From: JBDSZL01 sp039925145
GTDB taxonomy: Bacteria; Acidobacteriota; Vicinamibacteria; Vicinamibacterales; SCN-69-37
Reading direction: 5' to 3'
DNA length: 41,492 nucleotides
NCBI GenBank assembly: GCA_039925145.1
Contig: JBDSZL010000017.1
Location: forward strand, 1-41,492
The notes beneath the pieces are model-generated. The model made no database searches, was not told the DNA's origin, and saw nothing but the letters and a program-made list of their open reading frames with translations. Below, piece by piece: positions 16,519 through 24,400 of this stretch (within the stretch, counting starts at the first letter, position 1; every line of letters begins with the position of its first letter). The translations under genes and the position numbers were made by a program.

Positions 16519-16710
16519 ATGTTTCTGGACGAGCTCGCGGCGTTGCTCCGCGTGTCGCGCTCGACGATCGAGCGGCGACGACGTGAAGGAACGTTTCCGA
16601 TTCCGGAGTTGAGCGCGCTCGATCGCCGACCGCGCTGGAGTCGGCACGCGGTGCAGCAGTATCTCGCTTCAGGAGCAGGACCGGTGCGCGGACGTCGCGG
16701 TCGGCCGTAA
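16519..16710 (+). CDS. HTH_17 (excisionase/AlpA-like) DNA-binding protein
   Basis: The 63-residue protein is almost entirely a MerR-like winged helix of the HTH_17 type: MFLDELAALLRVSRSTIERR forms the first helices, and FPIPELSALDRRPRWSRHAV supplies the wing and following helix. A short basic tail (GPVRGRRGRP) follows. Such proteins act as excisionases or small regulators in phages, integrative elements and toxin-antitoxin islands. The ATG at 16519 is the natural start, although no strong ribosome-binding site is visible. No integrase is in sight, so it may be a leftover of a mobile element. Confidence 0.68.
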   Translation: MFLDELAALLRVSRSTIERRRREGTFPIPELSALDRRPRWSRHAVQQYLASGAGPVRGRRGRP

Positions 16711-16727
16711 TCCAGGGAAGGCGTCAG

Positions 16728-16814
16728 ATGAAGCCAACCAAGGTCGTCACCACCGGTCTGGGAGGCACGAGAGACGCCACGCCTGCGATTTTCGAGCCGG
16801 ACGCTTGCCGATGA
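16728..16814 (+). CDS. Possible 28-residue peptide
   Basis: A frame of 28 codons begins MKPTKVVTTGLGG and has AGGGAAGG about 6 bases before its ATG. It starts 17 bases after the HTH_17 stop. The peptide is not recognisable. The good ribosome-binding site is the only support; it could be a real small protein or the start of a decayed gene. Confidence 0.28.
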   Translation: MKPTKVVTTGLGGTRDATPAIFEPDACR

Positions 16815-16893
16815 GATCGTGCAGCGGGCCCTGAGGCTGACGGACACGCCCAATTGAGTCGGATCATCCCAGTTACCCAACGGAGGTGGTCAG

Positions 16894-16974
16894 GTGGACG
16901 ACAACCTGAATAAGACTGACGCGATCACGCCGACACCGGTGAACCCGTTGCCGATCCCACATGCGGTCATGTAG
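16894..16974 (+). CDS. Possible 26-residue leader-type peptide
   Basis: A GTG at 16894 with GGAGG 7 bases upstream opens a frame reading VDDNLNKTDAITPTPVNPLP and ending at 16974. The stop overlaps the ATG (16961) of the following membrane-protein frame by 14 bases, so translational coupling or a frameshift joining the two is possible. Function is unknown. Confidence 0.28.
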   Translation: MDDNLNKTDAITPTPVNPLPIPHAVM

Positions 16975-17341
16975 AGAAGGCGACGAACGGCAGGCGTGCG
17001 GCCCGAATCTGGCTCTGGAAGTGCTCGCAGTGGTGGGGAGCTTCCTCGGGTTTCTCTCGCCGCACCCTTCCACCTACGCAACGGCTGGATCTCTCCTGAT
17101 GTATGGCGGCATCTTTGCGAACGCCATGGCCCATTGGTGGATCAATCGTGGGCGCGGGATTGATATGGAGCCGGGGCCGTGGTTCTACGGGTCGATGTGC
17201 CTCCTGGCCCTACTGTTTGGCTACTTGGCCGGGTTCTGCTGGGGCGAACCGAGGAAGGCGGCTGTTAATTTTGTGATTGCGTTCGGCTGCGCCTTGCGCG
17301 CCGTGCAACGGCGAATGAGAATGACCCCGAAAGTCGGGTGA
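16961..17341 (+). CDS. Small hypothetical membrane protein
   Basis: The 126-residue frame has three hydrophobic segments, at about residues 18-35 (LALEVLAVVGSFLGFL), 40-60 (around SLLMYGGIFANAMAHWW) and 75-95 (around MCLLALLFGYLAGFCWG), and a basic C-terminus. No family is recognised. The first 17 residues are polar and may not be translated as shown. Its start overlaps the small peptide frame at 16894. It lies in a stretch with other accessory genes. Confidence 0.45.
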   Translation: MRSCREGDERQACGPNLALEVLAVVGSFLGFLSPHPSTYATAGSLLMYGGIFANAMAHWWINRGRGIDMEPGPWFYGSMCLLALLFGYLAGFCWGEPRKAAVNFVIAFGCALRAVQRRMRMTPKVG

Positions 17342-17704
17342 TTACACTCGGATCCTTGGGTTTGCAAAAGACTCAATTACCAAGGATATAAGAGACGCCG
17401 GCGTCTTGGCGGCGTTCGCTACGCCGCCAACACTCGCCGGTACGATTTGTCAGCAGCACGTCTGACTTGACGTGACGATTTCATCCGCATGGCACTCGGG
17501 CATGGCACCCGCCGCAACTCAATGACGCCTCGCCAGTTTCGGCAAGCGAATTCCCCGTTCTAAGCCGAGGGTGGACCGCGCGTCACCCAAGCGCGCCCCA
17601 CTTGTCCGACACGCTCGGTGGTGCGCCACTCAACGCCAGTGCTGACGGCTCGTGACCTTGACGACAGGAGTCTCAAGGCGAATAATGCCAATCTAAGAAG
17701 CATT
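17342..17704. other. Non-coding stretch with a hairpin cluster
   Basis: No gene is supported between the small membrane protein and the PadR gene. Three inverted repeats lie close together near the left end (see the separate entry). The right part, 17570-17700, holds the PadR promoter region, where the frame is open upstream of the chosen start but lacks family sequence. Confidence 0.5.
17352..17428. repeat. Cluster of three inverted repeats
   Basis: ATCCTTGG (17352-17359) pairs with CCAAGGAT (17380-17387). AGACGCCGGCGTCT (17393-17406) is a perfect palindrome. GGCGGCGT (17408-17415) pairs with ACGCCGCC (17421-17428) around a 5-base loop. The group follows the small membrane protein stop by 10 bases and could act as a terminator or as a recombination or element-end structure. 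No T run follows. Confidence 0.5.
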
Positions 17705-18055
17705 ATGGTCGCCAGACCTGAACTGCCGTTGCTTGGGGAAGTGGAGCAGCTCGTCCTGCTCGCCGTGCTACGCCTTGGCGATGACGAAGCGTATGCTGTG
17801 CCGATTCGCGATCTGATTCTGCGCGAGACGGCCGTCGACATTTCCCGGGGCACGATCTACGTGACGCTGGAGCGGCTCGAACGCAAGGGCTACGTCACCT
17901 CGTGGTTCTCAGAGCCCCAGGCGGTTCGTGGAGGCAAGGCGCGTCGTCACTTCAGGTTGAAGCCGCCGGGCGTCGCTGCCGTGCGCGCTGCAAAGCGGGC
18001 CGTCGATCGACTTGCGGCGGGAACCATCCTCGCGACTGAGGGCAGAAAGGTATGA
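17705..18055 (+). CDS. PadR-family transcriptional regulator
   Basis: The 116-residue protein starts at the ATG at 17705, which gives the usual PadR N-terminus (LPLLGEVEQLVLLAVLRLG). The winged helix is clear: YAVPIRDLILRE, then SRGTIYVTLERLERKGYV as recognition helix and wing, followed by the ARRHFRLKPPGV strand. The C-terminal helix (about 90-110) should dimerise. PadR proteins are usually repressors. The stop overlaps the permease start by four bases (ATGA), so the two are translationally coupled. PadR plus permease is a recurrent acidobacterial pair, so autoregulation of this operon is likely. Confidence 0.9.
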   Translation: MVARPELPLLGEVEQLVLLAVLRLGDDEAYAVPIRDLILRETAVDISRGTIYVTLERLERKGYVTSWFSEPQAVRGGKARRHFRLKPPGVAAVRAAKRAVDRLAAGTILATEGRKV

Positions 18056-20618
18056 CCGGCGGTTGGTTGATCGCCGGCGCCCGTCTCGTCGTTCCCGCAC
18101 GCTGGCGCGATGTCGTGGTGGACGACGTCATCGAGGAGGCGCAACGGGGTGGTCACAGTGCCGCGTGGCTGACGCTGCAGTTGGTGCGTGTGGGAGCGAC
18201 CATGCGCTGGTCGCTTACCGCGGATGCCGTGGTCGCGGATCTTCTTCACGCCGTCCGGTCGCTCATGGCTGCTCGCTGGTTCACGATTGGCGCCGTGATC
18301 ACCTTCGCGCTCGGAATCGGCGTTAATCTTGCCGTCTTCTCGGCCGTCGACCGCATCGTCTTCCGCCCGCTGCCGTACGCCGATCCCGATTCGCTGGTAT
18401 TGCTGCGTTCGTGCGACCGCACGACCGGGGAGTGCACGAATGGTTCGTTTCCGTCGGCCGTCAGCTTCCAATTGCTTGAACACTCCACGACGATCGCAGA
18501 CGTCGCGGTCGCTGGATTCTCGCGTCCCTACGGCATGAAACCGGATGCGGCCTCCGACGAGCGTTTGTCCCTCATTGCCGTCTCGCCGCACACGTTGCGC
18601 GCGCTGGGCGTCAGGCCAATCGTCGGGCGCGACATCTCGGACGATGAGATCGCTTCGAGGACGCCCGCCGCATGGATTGCTCACGAAACCTGGCGGGTGC
18701 GGTTTGGGTCCGACCGCTCGATTGTGGGCCGCCCGCTATGGACCGGGAAGAAGTCCGTCACGGTTCTGGGGGTGTTGCCGCCCGGATTCATCCCTCCGGC
18801 CTGGAGCGCGCCGAATCCTGAATGGTCAGGGCTCGTCGTCGACCACGACGGAGGCCAGTGGGCCGGCGTCTCACCGTCGGGCCGGAGCATGGCGCCATTT
18901 GCCCGGTTGAAGCCTGGGAGCACCACGGCTCAGGCGCAAGCTGAAGTCGAGGCGCTCGCTGAATCAATCCGTCTGGCCGGCTCTGAGCCGGCAGCGCCGG
19001 CCGAGTTCCTCACGGTCGAGCCGATCGGCACAGCGCTGTTCTCGATCGTCCGCCGATACGTCTGGCTCGTGGTCCTGGCCGCCTGGCTCGTGCTGCTCAT
19101 GAGCTGCGCGAATCTCGCCAGCCTCTTTCTTGCTCGGGGCCGATCGCGCGAACAGATCGGCGCCATCTCGAAAGCACTTGGTGCATCGGCGTCACGGCTG
19201 GTGGCGCTCTCGATTATTGAGAGCCTTGTCGTCTGTGCGCTGGGTGCGGCGCTGGCATTGGCGGTGCTTGTCGGCACGCAGGCGATGCTCGACCATTTTC
19301 TCCCGCCGATGTTCAGCCGCTATGCCGCCGGAGTCGGCGACTGGCGGGTTCTGACATTTGCGCTCCTGGCGACGTGTTCGACAGCGATTGCGGCTGGCGC
19401 CATCCCGGGCATTCGGTTGGCCCGCGTGGACGTCCTTCCGTTTCTCCAGCGAGGCGGGCGCGCACGCCGACGCCACATGTCCGGCGCTCGCACGCTGCTG
19501 GTCTTCGAGGCCGCGGTCGGCGCGGTGCTCGTTCTGGGCGCGGTCCTCTCCCTCCGCAGTTTCGGCATGTTGACGCACGACGACCTGGGCATGCGTGTGG
19601 AGGGGCTGTACTCGGCCTCGGTTGGCGCGACCGTGCCCGTACCGATGGATCAGCAAGTTCCTCGCATGCTTCATCTGCTCGACGAGATGGCCCACGTGCC
19701 CGGTGTGGCTTCGGTCGCCACCGCCGACTGGATTCCGGTGGGCGGCGAAAGGCCGCTCCGCGGGTTCGGCGGTGGGAACATGCGTGGTGCGTTCGTGCAG
19801 GTCTCCCAAGGCTATTTCGACGCCCTCGCGGTCCCAATCGTGGCTGGACGGGCCTTTGGTGCCGAAGAGGTAGCGGGCCTCGCGCATGTGGCCGTTTTCA
19901 ACGAAGCCGCGGCGCGGATGTTGTGGCCGGGGCGTCTTCGACAGAGATCGTGGGGCGACGGTGGCAGCCTTCAAGCGGACCGGAGGTTCTCGTCGTGGGC
20001 GTCGTGGCGAACCTGAAGCTGTCGTACGGACAGCCGGAAGAGGGCGCGACCGTGTTCCTGCCCATTGGTTCGCTCGTATCACCGCTGAACCGCATGCTGA
20101 TTCGAGCAGCCCCGGGTCATACGCTTCGCGCGACGGATCTGCAGCGGGCGATCAACCCGCGCATGCCCGATGTCCGAATCGGGCTGACGTATGTGCCCGA
20201 TTCGATTGATGCCGTGCTGGTTCATCCGCGCTTCCGTGCGGCCCTGTTAGGAGCGCTTGCACTGACCGGCGTGCTGCTGGCCGCGGTGGGGTTGTTCGCG
20301 GTGGGCACTTACGACGCTGCGGCGCGCAATCACGAAATCGCCCTCCGAATCGCGCTCGGCGCCCCGCCAAGCCACGTCCGGCAGCTGATTCTTCGTGACG
20401 CGTGGATATCCACAGCACTTGGCGCCTTGGCGGGCCTCGGGATCACGTGGGCCATCGCGCGCCTGATGCAGGACTTTCTGTTTCGTACTGACGCTCGCGA
20501 GCCGCTCTACTACGTCGCAGCGGCCGCGATGCTCATGATCAGTGCGGGCATTGGTGCGTGGTTCCCAGCGCTGCGCGCGTCGCGCACCGATCCGATCACC
20601 GTGCTCAAAGCTCACTGA
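18052..20618 (+). CDS. ADOP-type MacB/FtsX permease, interrupted by a frameshift
   Basis: The full product would be about 855 residues. The first frame runs from ATG 18052 and stops at 20016, but family-like sequence leaves it at Trp-Pro-Gly around 19931 and continues in another frame from GASSTEIVGRRW to the natural end at 20618. A single base missing from the G run at 19929-19932 explains this. The layout matches ADOP permeases: an N-terminal helix (around FTIGAVITFALGIGVNL), a large periplasmic MacB-like domain, three helices, a second periplasmic domain and a C-terminal helix bundle ending in RASRTDPITVLKAH. These proteins are thought to work in ABC-type export, but no ATPase gene is adjacent. 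Sequencing error or true inactivation are both possible. Confidence 0.85.
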
Positions 20619-20630
20619 GTCCCGATCCCC

Positions 20631-21929
20631 CTATTTCTGAAACAGCAGCGGGCCCACGTCGTGCAGATGGTGGCGCCACACCATCCACTCGTGTCGTCCT
20701 TCGCCCAGAACGAACTGGTGGGTGACGCCCTTGGCTGTCAGTGTTGTATCGAGCGCCTTCGCGGCATTCCCCGTGAGGGCGTCGTCTTTGCCGACGCCGA
20801 TCCACAGCAGTTTGATCGCCTTGTTGGTCGCAGTGGCGTTGCCCACGAACGCGGGGTACTGAGTGTCGGCGTTGCCGATGCCCGCGCTCATGACGACGAT
20901 GTAGTGGAACAGCTCGGGGTGGGCGAATCCGATCTGAATCGTCTGGTTGCCACCCATCGACAGTCCGCCGATGGCGCGGTGATCCGCGTCCTTGAGCGTC
21001 CGGTAGTTCGCGTCGATGTACGGCATCAGATCCGAGACGATGTCTTTGGTGAACGGACTGTCGGCGACGGGGCGGCCACCCGCGGGTCCAGCGCCGCCCC
21101 CAACTGCGCCACCTGAAGTCGGTGCCGGCGGCGGAACGAGATTCTGTCCCGGCCCGCCACCCGTCAGCGGGCCCGTCCCTACGCTTGGTGTCGTATAACC
21201 GAATGGCATCACCAGGATCATCGGCTTGGTCTTCCCCTCCGCGATCAGGTTGTCCATGATGTAGTTCGCGCGGCCGGTCAAAATCCAGCTCGAGTCGATG
21301 TTGCCCGAACCATGGAGGAGATAGAACACCGGATAGCGCGTGTTGCCGCGCTCGTATCCTGGCGGCGTATAGATCCAGGCCGTGCGTGGGCCCGGAATGT
21401 TTTTCGAATTGTAGGTGTCGTAGATCACTTTCCCGTGCGCGACCGCCTTCGCATCGTCGAACGACGGGCCATCTCCCGGCACTTGGACCTGGCTGGCGGA
21501 TGGGAAGTTGCCGAATCCGATTTTGACCCACGGATTGCCCGGATCCATGGCGATGACTCCGCCGCGTCCGCCAACGGCGTCGACGCGGAACTGATAGTTG
21601 TACACGTCGGGCGTCAGCGGGCCGGTCGTGACCTCCCACACCCCGGCCTCGTTCTTCTTCATCTCGTACGAGGGCTTGCCTTCGAGCTCTCCAATCAGCT
21701 CAACGGTTCGCGCGTTCGGCGCGTTGAACCGGAACGTGATGGTCTTGTTGGGGTTGACGACGGGCGAAGGCGCGGCCGCAGGTCCACGACCACCGCCGCC
21801 GGCTCGGCCGCCCGCTGGCGGAGCCACCTGGCCGGCAGCGGGGGTGGGGGTGGGGGCCGGTGTTTGCGCGCGGCCAGCGAGCGTTGCCAGCATCAGAACG
21901 CCGATGAACACGATGCCTCTTCGAATCAT
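20631..21929 (-). CDS. Exported esterase (feruloyl/enterochelin-esterase-like)
   Basis: The protein has 432 residues from the ATG at 21929, which has GAAGGAG upstream and begins a signal peptide (MIRRGIVFIGVLMLATLAG). A Pro/Gly/Arg-rich linker (about 22-55) leads into an N-terminal beta-sandwich like CBM48/E-set domains (TITFRFNAPNARTVELIGE). The alpha/beta hydrolase follows, with nucleophile Ser324 in GGLSMGG and the likely catalytic His in GEGRHEWMVWRHHL. A second Gly/Pro-rich insert (about 265-300) separates the FGYTTPS loop from the SPFTKDIVSDL helix. It probably cleaves esters of plant or microbial polysaccharides outside the cytoplasm. The substrate is not certain. Confidence 0.88.
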   Translation of the reverse strand: MIRRGIVFIGVLMLATLAGRAQTPAPTPTPAAGQVAPPAGGRAGGGGRGPAAAPSPVVNPNKTITFRFNAPNARTVELIGELEGKPSYEMKKNEAGVWEVTTGPLTPDVYNYQFRVDAVGGRGGVIAMDPGNPWVKIGFGNFPSASQVQVPGDGPSFDDAKAVAHGKVIYDTYNSKNIPGPRTAWIYTPPGYERGNTRYPVFYLLHGSGNIDSSWILTGRANYIMDNLIAEGKTKPMILVMPFGYTTPSVGTGPLTGGGPGQNLVPPPAPTSGGAVGGGAGPAGGRPVADSPFTKDIVSDLMPYIDANYRTLKDADHRAIGGLSMGGNQTIQIGFAHPELFHYIVVMSAGIGNADTQYPAFVGNATATNKAIKLLWIGVGKDDALTGNAAKALDTTLTAKGVTHQFVLGEGRHEWMVWRHHLHDVGPLLFQK

Positions 21930-22153
21930 GCTTGCTCCTTCACATTCTGAATTTGGCGAGTTCGGATAGTACCCATTTTGCACCGTGTCCACCGTGGGCA
22001 GCCACGCCGGTCATGATTTGCGGTGCACCAGCCATACGCGATCGCCACGACGTGCCGATATTTCCGGGTTCGGGTATGCTCTCGCTTCAATCACTCATGC
22101 GGCTGATGCGGGCACACCCGCCGGCGACGCGCCAGCGTCCGGAAGGAAGACCC

Positions 22154-23230
22154 ATGAAGCGTGCACCTGTCCTGCTGTGTCTCAGCCTCGCGATCGTCTC
22201 AGGGGCAGCGATGATTGCGCAGACTTCCTCGAGCGAGGTCGATCTCCACGTGGCCGCGGCGAGACAGGCGGCGGGAATGGACTTCCGAAACACCTTCATC
22301 AATTTGTGCCTTCCGAGCGGCGGCCCCGGCCCTGGGCGTGGCGGGGGAAACGTGGCTGGCACAGGGCGAAGGGGCGCGGGAGCAGGTGCCTCGGGCCGGG
22401 CCGCGAGCGCCGCAGCACCAGGTGGGCGGGCGGCGGCCGCACCTCAGATTCCGGACCGGGCGAGTTGGTATGCGCCCCCGTTCAAGATCTTCGACAACCT
22501 GTTCTGGTTGGGCACGCGGCAGCATTCCTCGTGGGCGCTGCAGACGAGTGCGGGGCTCATCGTGCTCGACACTAATTTTGCCTGGGCGACCGAGCCAGAG
22601 ATTATCGAGGGTCTCACCAAGCTCGGCCTCGCCCCGCGCGAGATCAAGTATGTCGTCATCAGCCACGCGCACGGCGACCACGATCAAGGCGCCGCCGAAC
22701 TGCAGAAGCGATTCGGCGCCAAGGTTGTCATGGGCGCCCCGGACTGGGACTCGACTCTGCAACGTCCGTCAACGGCCGCCGGTGGTGTGCCGACTCGGGA
22801 CGTGGTCGTTGGCGCTGACGGCATGAAGCTGACGTTGGGTGACACGACTCTGGACATCATCGCGACGCCGGGCCACACGCCAGGGACACTGTCCTACGTT
22901 TTTCCGGTGAAGGATGGCGCACGGACGATCGTGGTGGCCTACTCAGGCGGCACGTTGACGGGGGCTTTCGGCACGGATGCCGCGCGCTGGGACGAGTACA
23001 TCGCGTCGCAGCGCAAGACCGCGCGTGCGGCTGCCGACGCTGGCGCCAGTGTCATTCTCTCGAATCACAGCGAGTACGACGGCGCGTATACGAAGGCCCG
23101 CCTGCTCATGGCGCCTCGTCAACCCGGCGAAGATCACCCGTTCATCGTGGGCGCCGACGGCGTGCAGCGCTACTTCACGGTGATGACCGAGTGTGCGACT
23201 GCGTCGAAGTTGCGCGCCGGCGCGAGGTAA
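22154..23230 (+). CDS. Exported metallo-beta-lactamase-fold hydrolase (subclass B3-like)
   Basis: The 358-residue protein starts at the ATG at 22154, preceded by GGAAGGAAGA and followed by a signal peptide (residues 1-23). A Gly/Ala/Arg-rich linker lies at about 55-98. The hydrolase domain has the HxHxDH motif as His171, His173, Asp175 and His176 (ISHAHGDHD), plus His241 (TPGHTPG) and His305 (SNHSEYD), the layout of subclass B3 enzymes. It should bind two zinc ions in the periplasm. Whether it hydrolyses beta-lactams or another substrate cannot be decided from sequence. It is divergent from the esterase gene. Confidence 0.88.
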   Translation: MKRAPVLLCLSLAIVSGAAMIAQTSSSEVDLHVAAARQAAGMDFRNTFINLCLPSGGPGPGRGGGNVAGTGRRGAGAGASGRAASAAAPGGRAAAAPQIPDRASWYAPPFKIFDNLFWLGTRQHSSWALQTSAGLIVLDTNFAWATEPEIIEGLTKLGLAPREIKYVVISHAHGDHDQGAAELQKRFGAKVVMGAPDWDSTLQRPSTAAGGVPTRDVVVGADGMKLTLGDTTLDIIATPGHTPGTLSYVFPVKDGARTIVVAYSGGTLTGAFGTDAARWDEYIASQRKTARAAADAGASVILSNHSEYDGAYTKARLLMAPRQPGEDHPFIVGADGVQRYFTVMTECATASKLRAGAR

Positions 23231-23275
23231 CGCCGAGACTCGACCCCAGCGTGGACGTTGGCGGGGTGCGCCAAC

Positions 23276-24073
23276 TCAGAGCTTGACGGCCCGGGTCAGC
23301 AGGAAATCCTGACGAACCCGGTTGTCCTCGAAGTACGGTTGGGCCAAGGCATCTATCTCGCTTCTCAGCGTCGCCGCCTTCGCGGGATCGGTGGCGTCCA
23401 GATGCTCAAAGAGCTTCTTCGCGGGGCCGAAGTTCTCGGCCATCTGTATCCGGTAGTGCTGCGGGCTGAGGGTCGGGAAGTACATCGTGTTCCGCGTGAA
23501 CGTCACATCCCGCACGGCCGCGCCCAGGCGCTCGCGGACAATATTCGGATCCCCCCACTGTGGAGGTGGGGCGACGCCGGGGGGCGGAGGAGGCGCGTAG
23601 CGGCCCATCAGGGCGAACCAGCGCCCGACAAACAGCTCGGGAGGCCACGTCGTGAAGGCCAGCGTCCCGCCGGGTTTCAACACGCGCAGCATTTGCGTGG
23701 TAACCACCTCAGGGCTTGGCGCAAACATGTGGCCGAACTGACTCACGACGACATCGAAGGTGGCGTCCGGGAACGGGAGCGACTCTGCATCGCCTTCCTC
23801 GAAGGTGGCCTCGAGGTTCATGAGCGCGGCATTCTCGCGGGCGTGCTGGACGAGCTCTGGAGTCAGGTCGATGCCCCGTACGCGCGCCCCTCCGCGTGCT
23901 GCGGTCAGCCCGACGACTCCGGTGCCACACGCCACGTCGAGCACCCGGTCTCCAGCGCGGATGCCCGCGAACCGGACCAGGTGCGGCGCCGCCGTGCCCG
24001 TGAGATTTTCTAGGAACGCGAAGGTGGCCCAGGCCAGCTTCTGGTTGATCTTAAACTGATCGATTGCGTCCAT
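23276..24073 (-). CDS. Class I SAM-dependent methyltransferase (UbiE-like)
   Basis: The 265-residue protein has the SAM-binding motif I in VLDVACGTGVVGL, an acidic residue after strand 2 (VRGIDLTPE) and motif-II-like EEGDAESLPFPDATFDVVVSQ. The post-core LKPGGTLAFTTW is typical of UbiE/COQ5-like small-molecule methyltransferases. The C-terminal third (about 160-265) would shape the acceptor pocket and contains a PPPPPG stretch. GGAGAAG precedes the ATG at 24073. The acceptor is unknown and no pathway partner is adjacent. Confidence 0.85.
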   Translation of the reverse strand: MDAIDQFKINQKLAWATFAFLENLTGTAAPHLVRFAGIRAGDRVLDVACGTGVVGLTAARGGARVRGIDLTPELVQHARENAALMNLEATFEEGDAESLPFPDATFDVVVSQFGHMFAPSPEVVTTQMLRVLKPGGTLAFTTWPPELFVGRWFALMGRYAPPPPPGVAPPPQWGDPNIVRERLGAAVRDVTFTRNTMYFPTLSPQHYRIQMAENFGPAKKLFEHLDATDPAKAATLRSEIDALAQPYFEDNRVRQDFLLTRAVKL

Positions 24074-24202
24074 GGTTACTTCTCCGTGGTCAACGGTGAC
24101 ACTGCACAGCCCCGCCGGCGGAGCGATTCTACTATCCGACCGAGCCTGCTGCGCAACCGCGGATGCCTACGGCTTACGACTCACCGCTCAGGACAGTCCA
24201 GG

Positions 24203-24244
24203 CCCCAAGCCCCAAGCCGCGAGCCCCAAGCCCCAAGCCCCAAG
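24203..24244. repeat. Tandem 7-bp repeat (CCCCAAG)
   Basis: Six 7-bp units lie head to tail: CCCCAAG twice, one variant CCGCGAG, then CCCCAAG three times; the next seven bases (CCGCTGC) are a diverged edge. It is intergenic and non-coding. Confidence 0.85.
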
Positions 24245-24361
24245 CCGCTGCGTGAGCACGTGCGAACCCGGCCCCCGTGAAGTACCCTGTGACCACATGC
24301 TCACCAGAGCGATGTGGGAATCTCGGGAAGATCCCGGCGCCTTCCATCGTGTCCGGGTGTT

Positions 24362-24382
24362 GCCCGCCTCGGCCAGGCGGGC
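24362..24382 (+). promoter_or_regulatory. Perfect 8-bp hairpin 18 bases before the Gfo/Idh start
   Basis: GCCCGCCT (24362-24369) and AGGCGGGC (24375-24382) form a perfect stem with a 5-base loop, followed by CGTTTCTC. It resembles a weak terminator or attenuator in the leader of the dehydrogenase gene. No ribosome-binding site stands out between it and the ATG at 24401. Confidence 0.45.
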
Positions 24383-24400
24383 CGTTTCTCGAATCCGCGG

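Larger units (their letters stand above)
24074..24400. other. Intergenic stretch with tandem repeat and leader hairpin
   Basis: This space between divergent genes holds a minus-strand TAGAAT (24126-24131), a possible -10 box for the methyltransferase, then the CCCCAAG tandem repeat, then a perfect hairpin just before the Gfo/Idh start. No gene is supported in it. Confidence 0.5.

Noticed and set aside
19925..19945. Programmed -1 ribosomal frameshift in the ADOP permease
   Set aside because: The site lacks a slippery heptamer and a clear downstream stimulator; a base missing from the G run is simpler.
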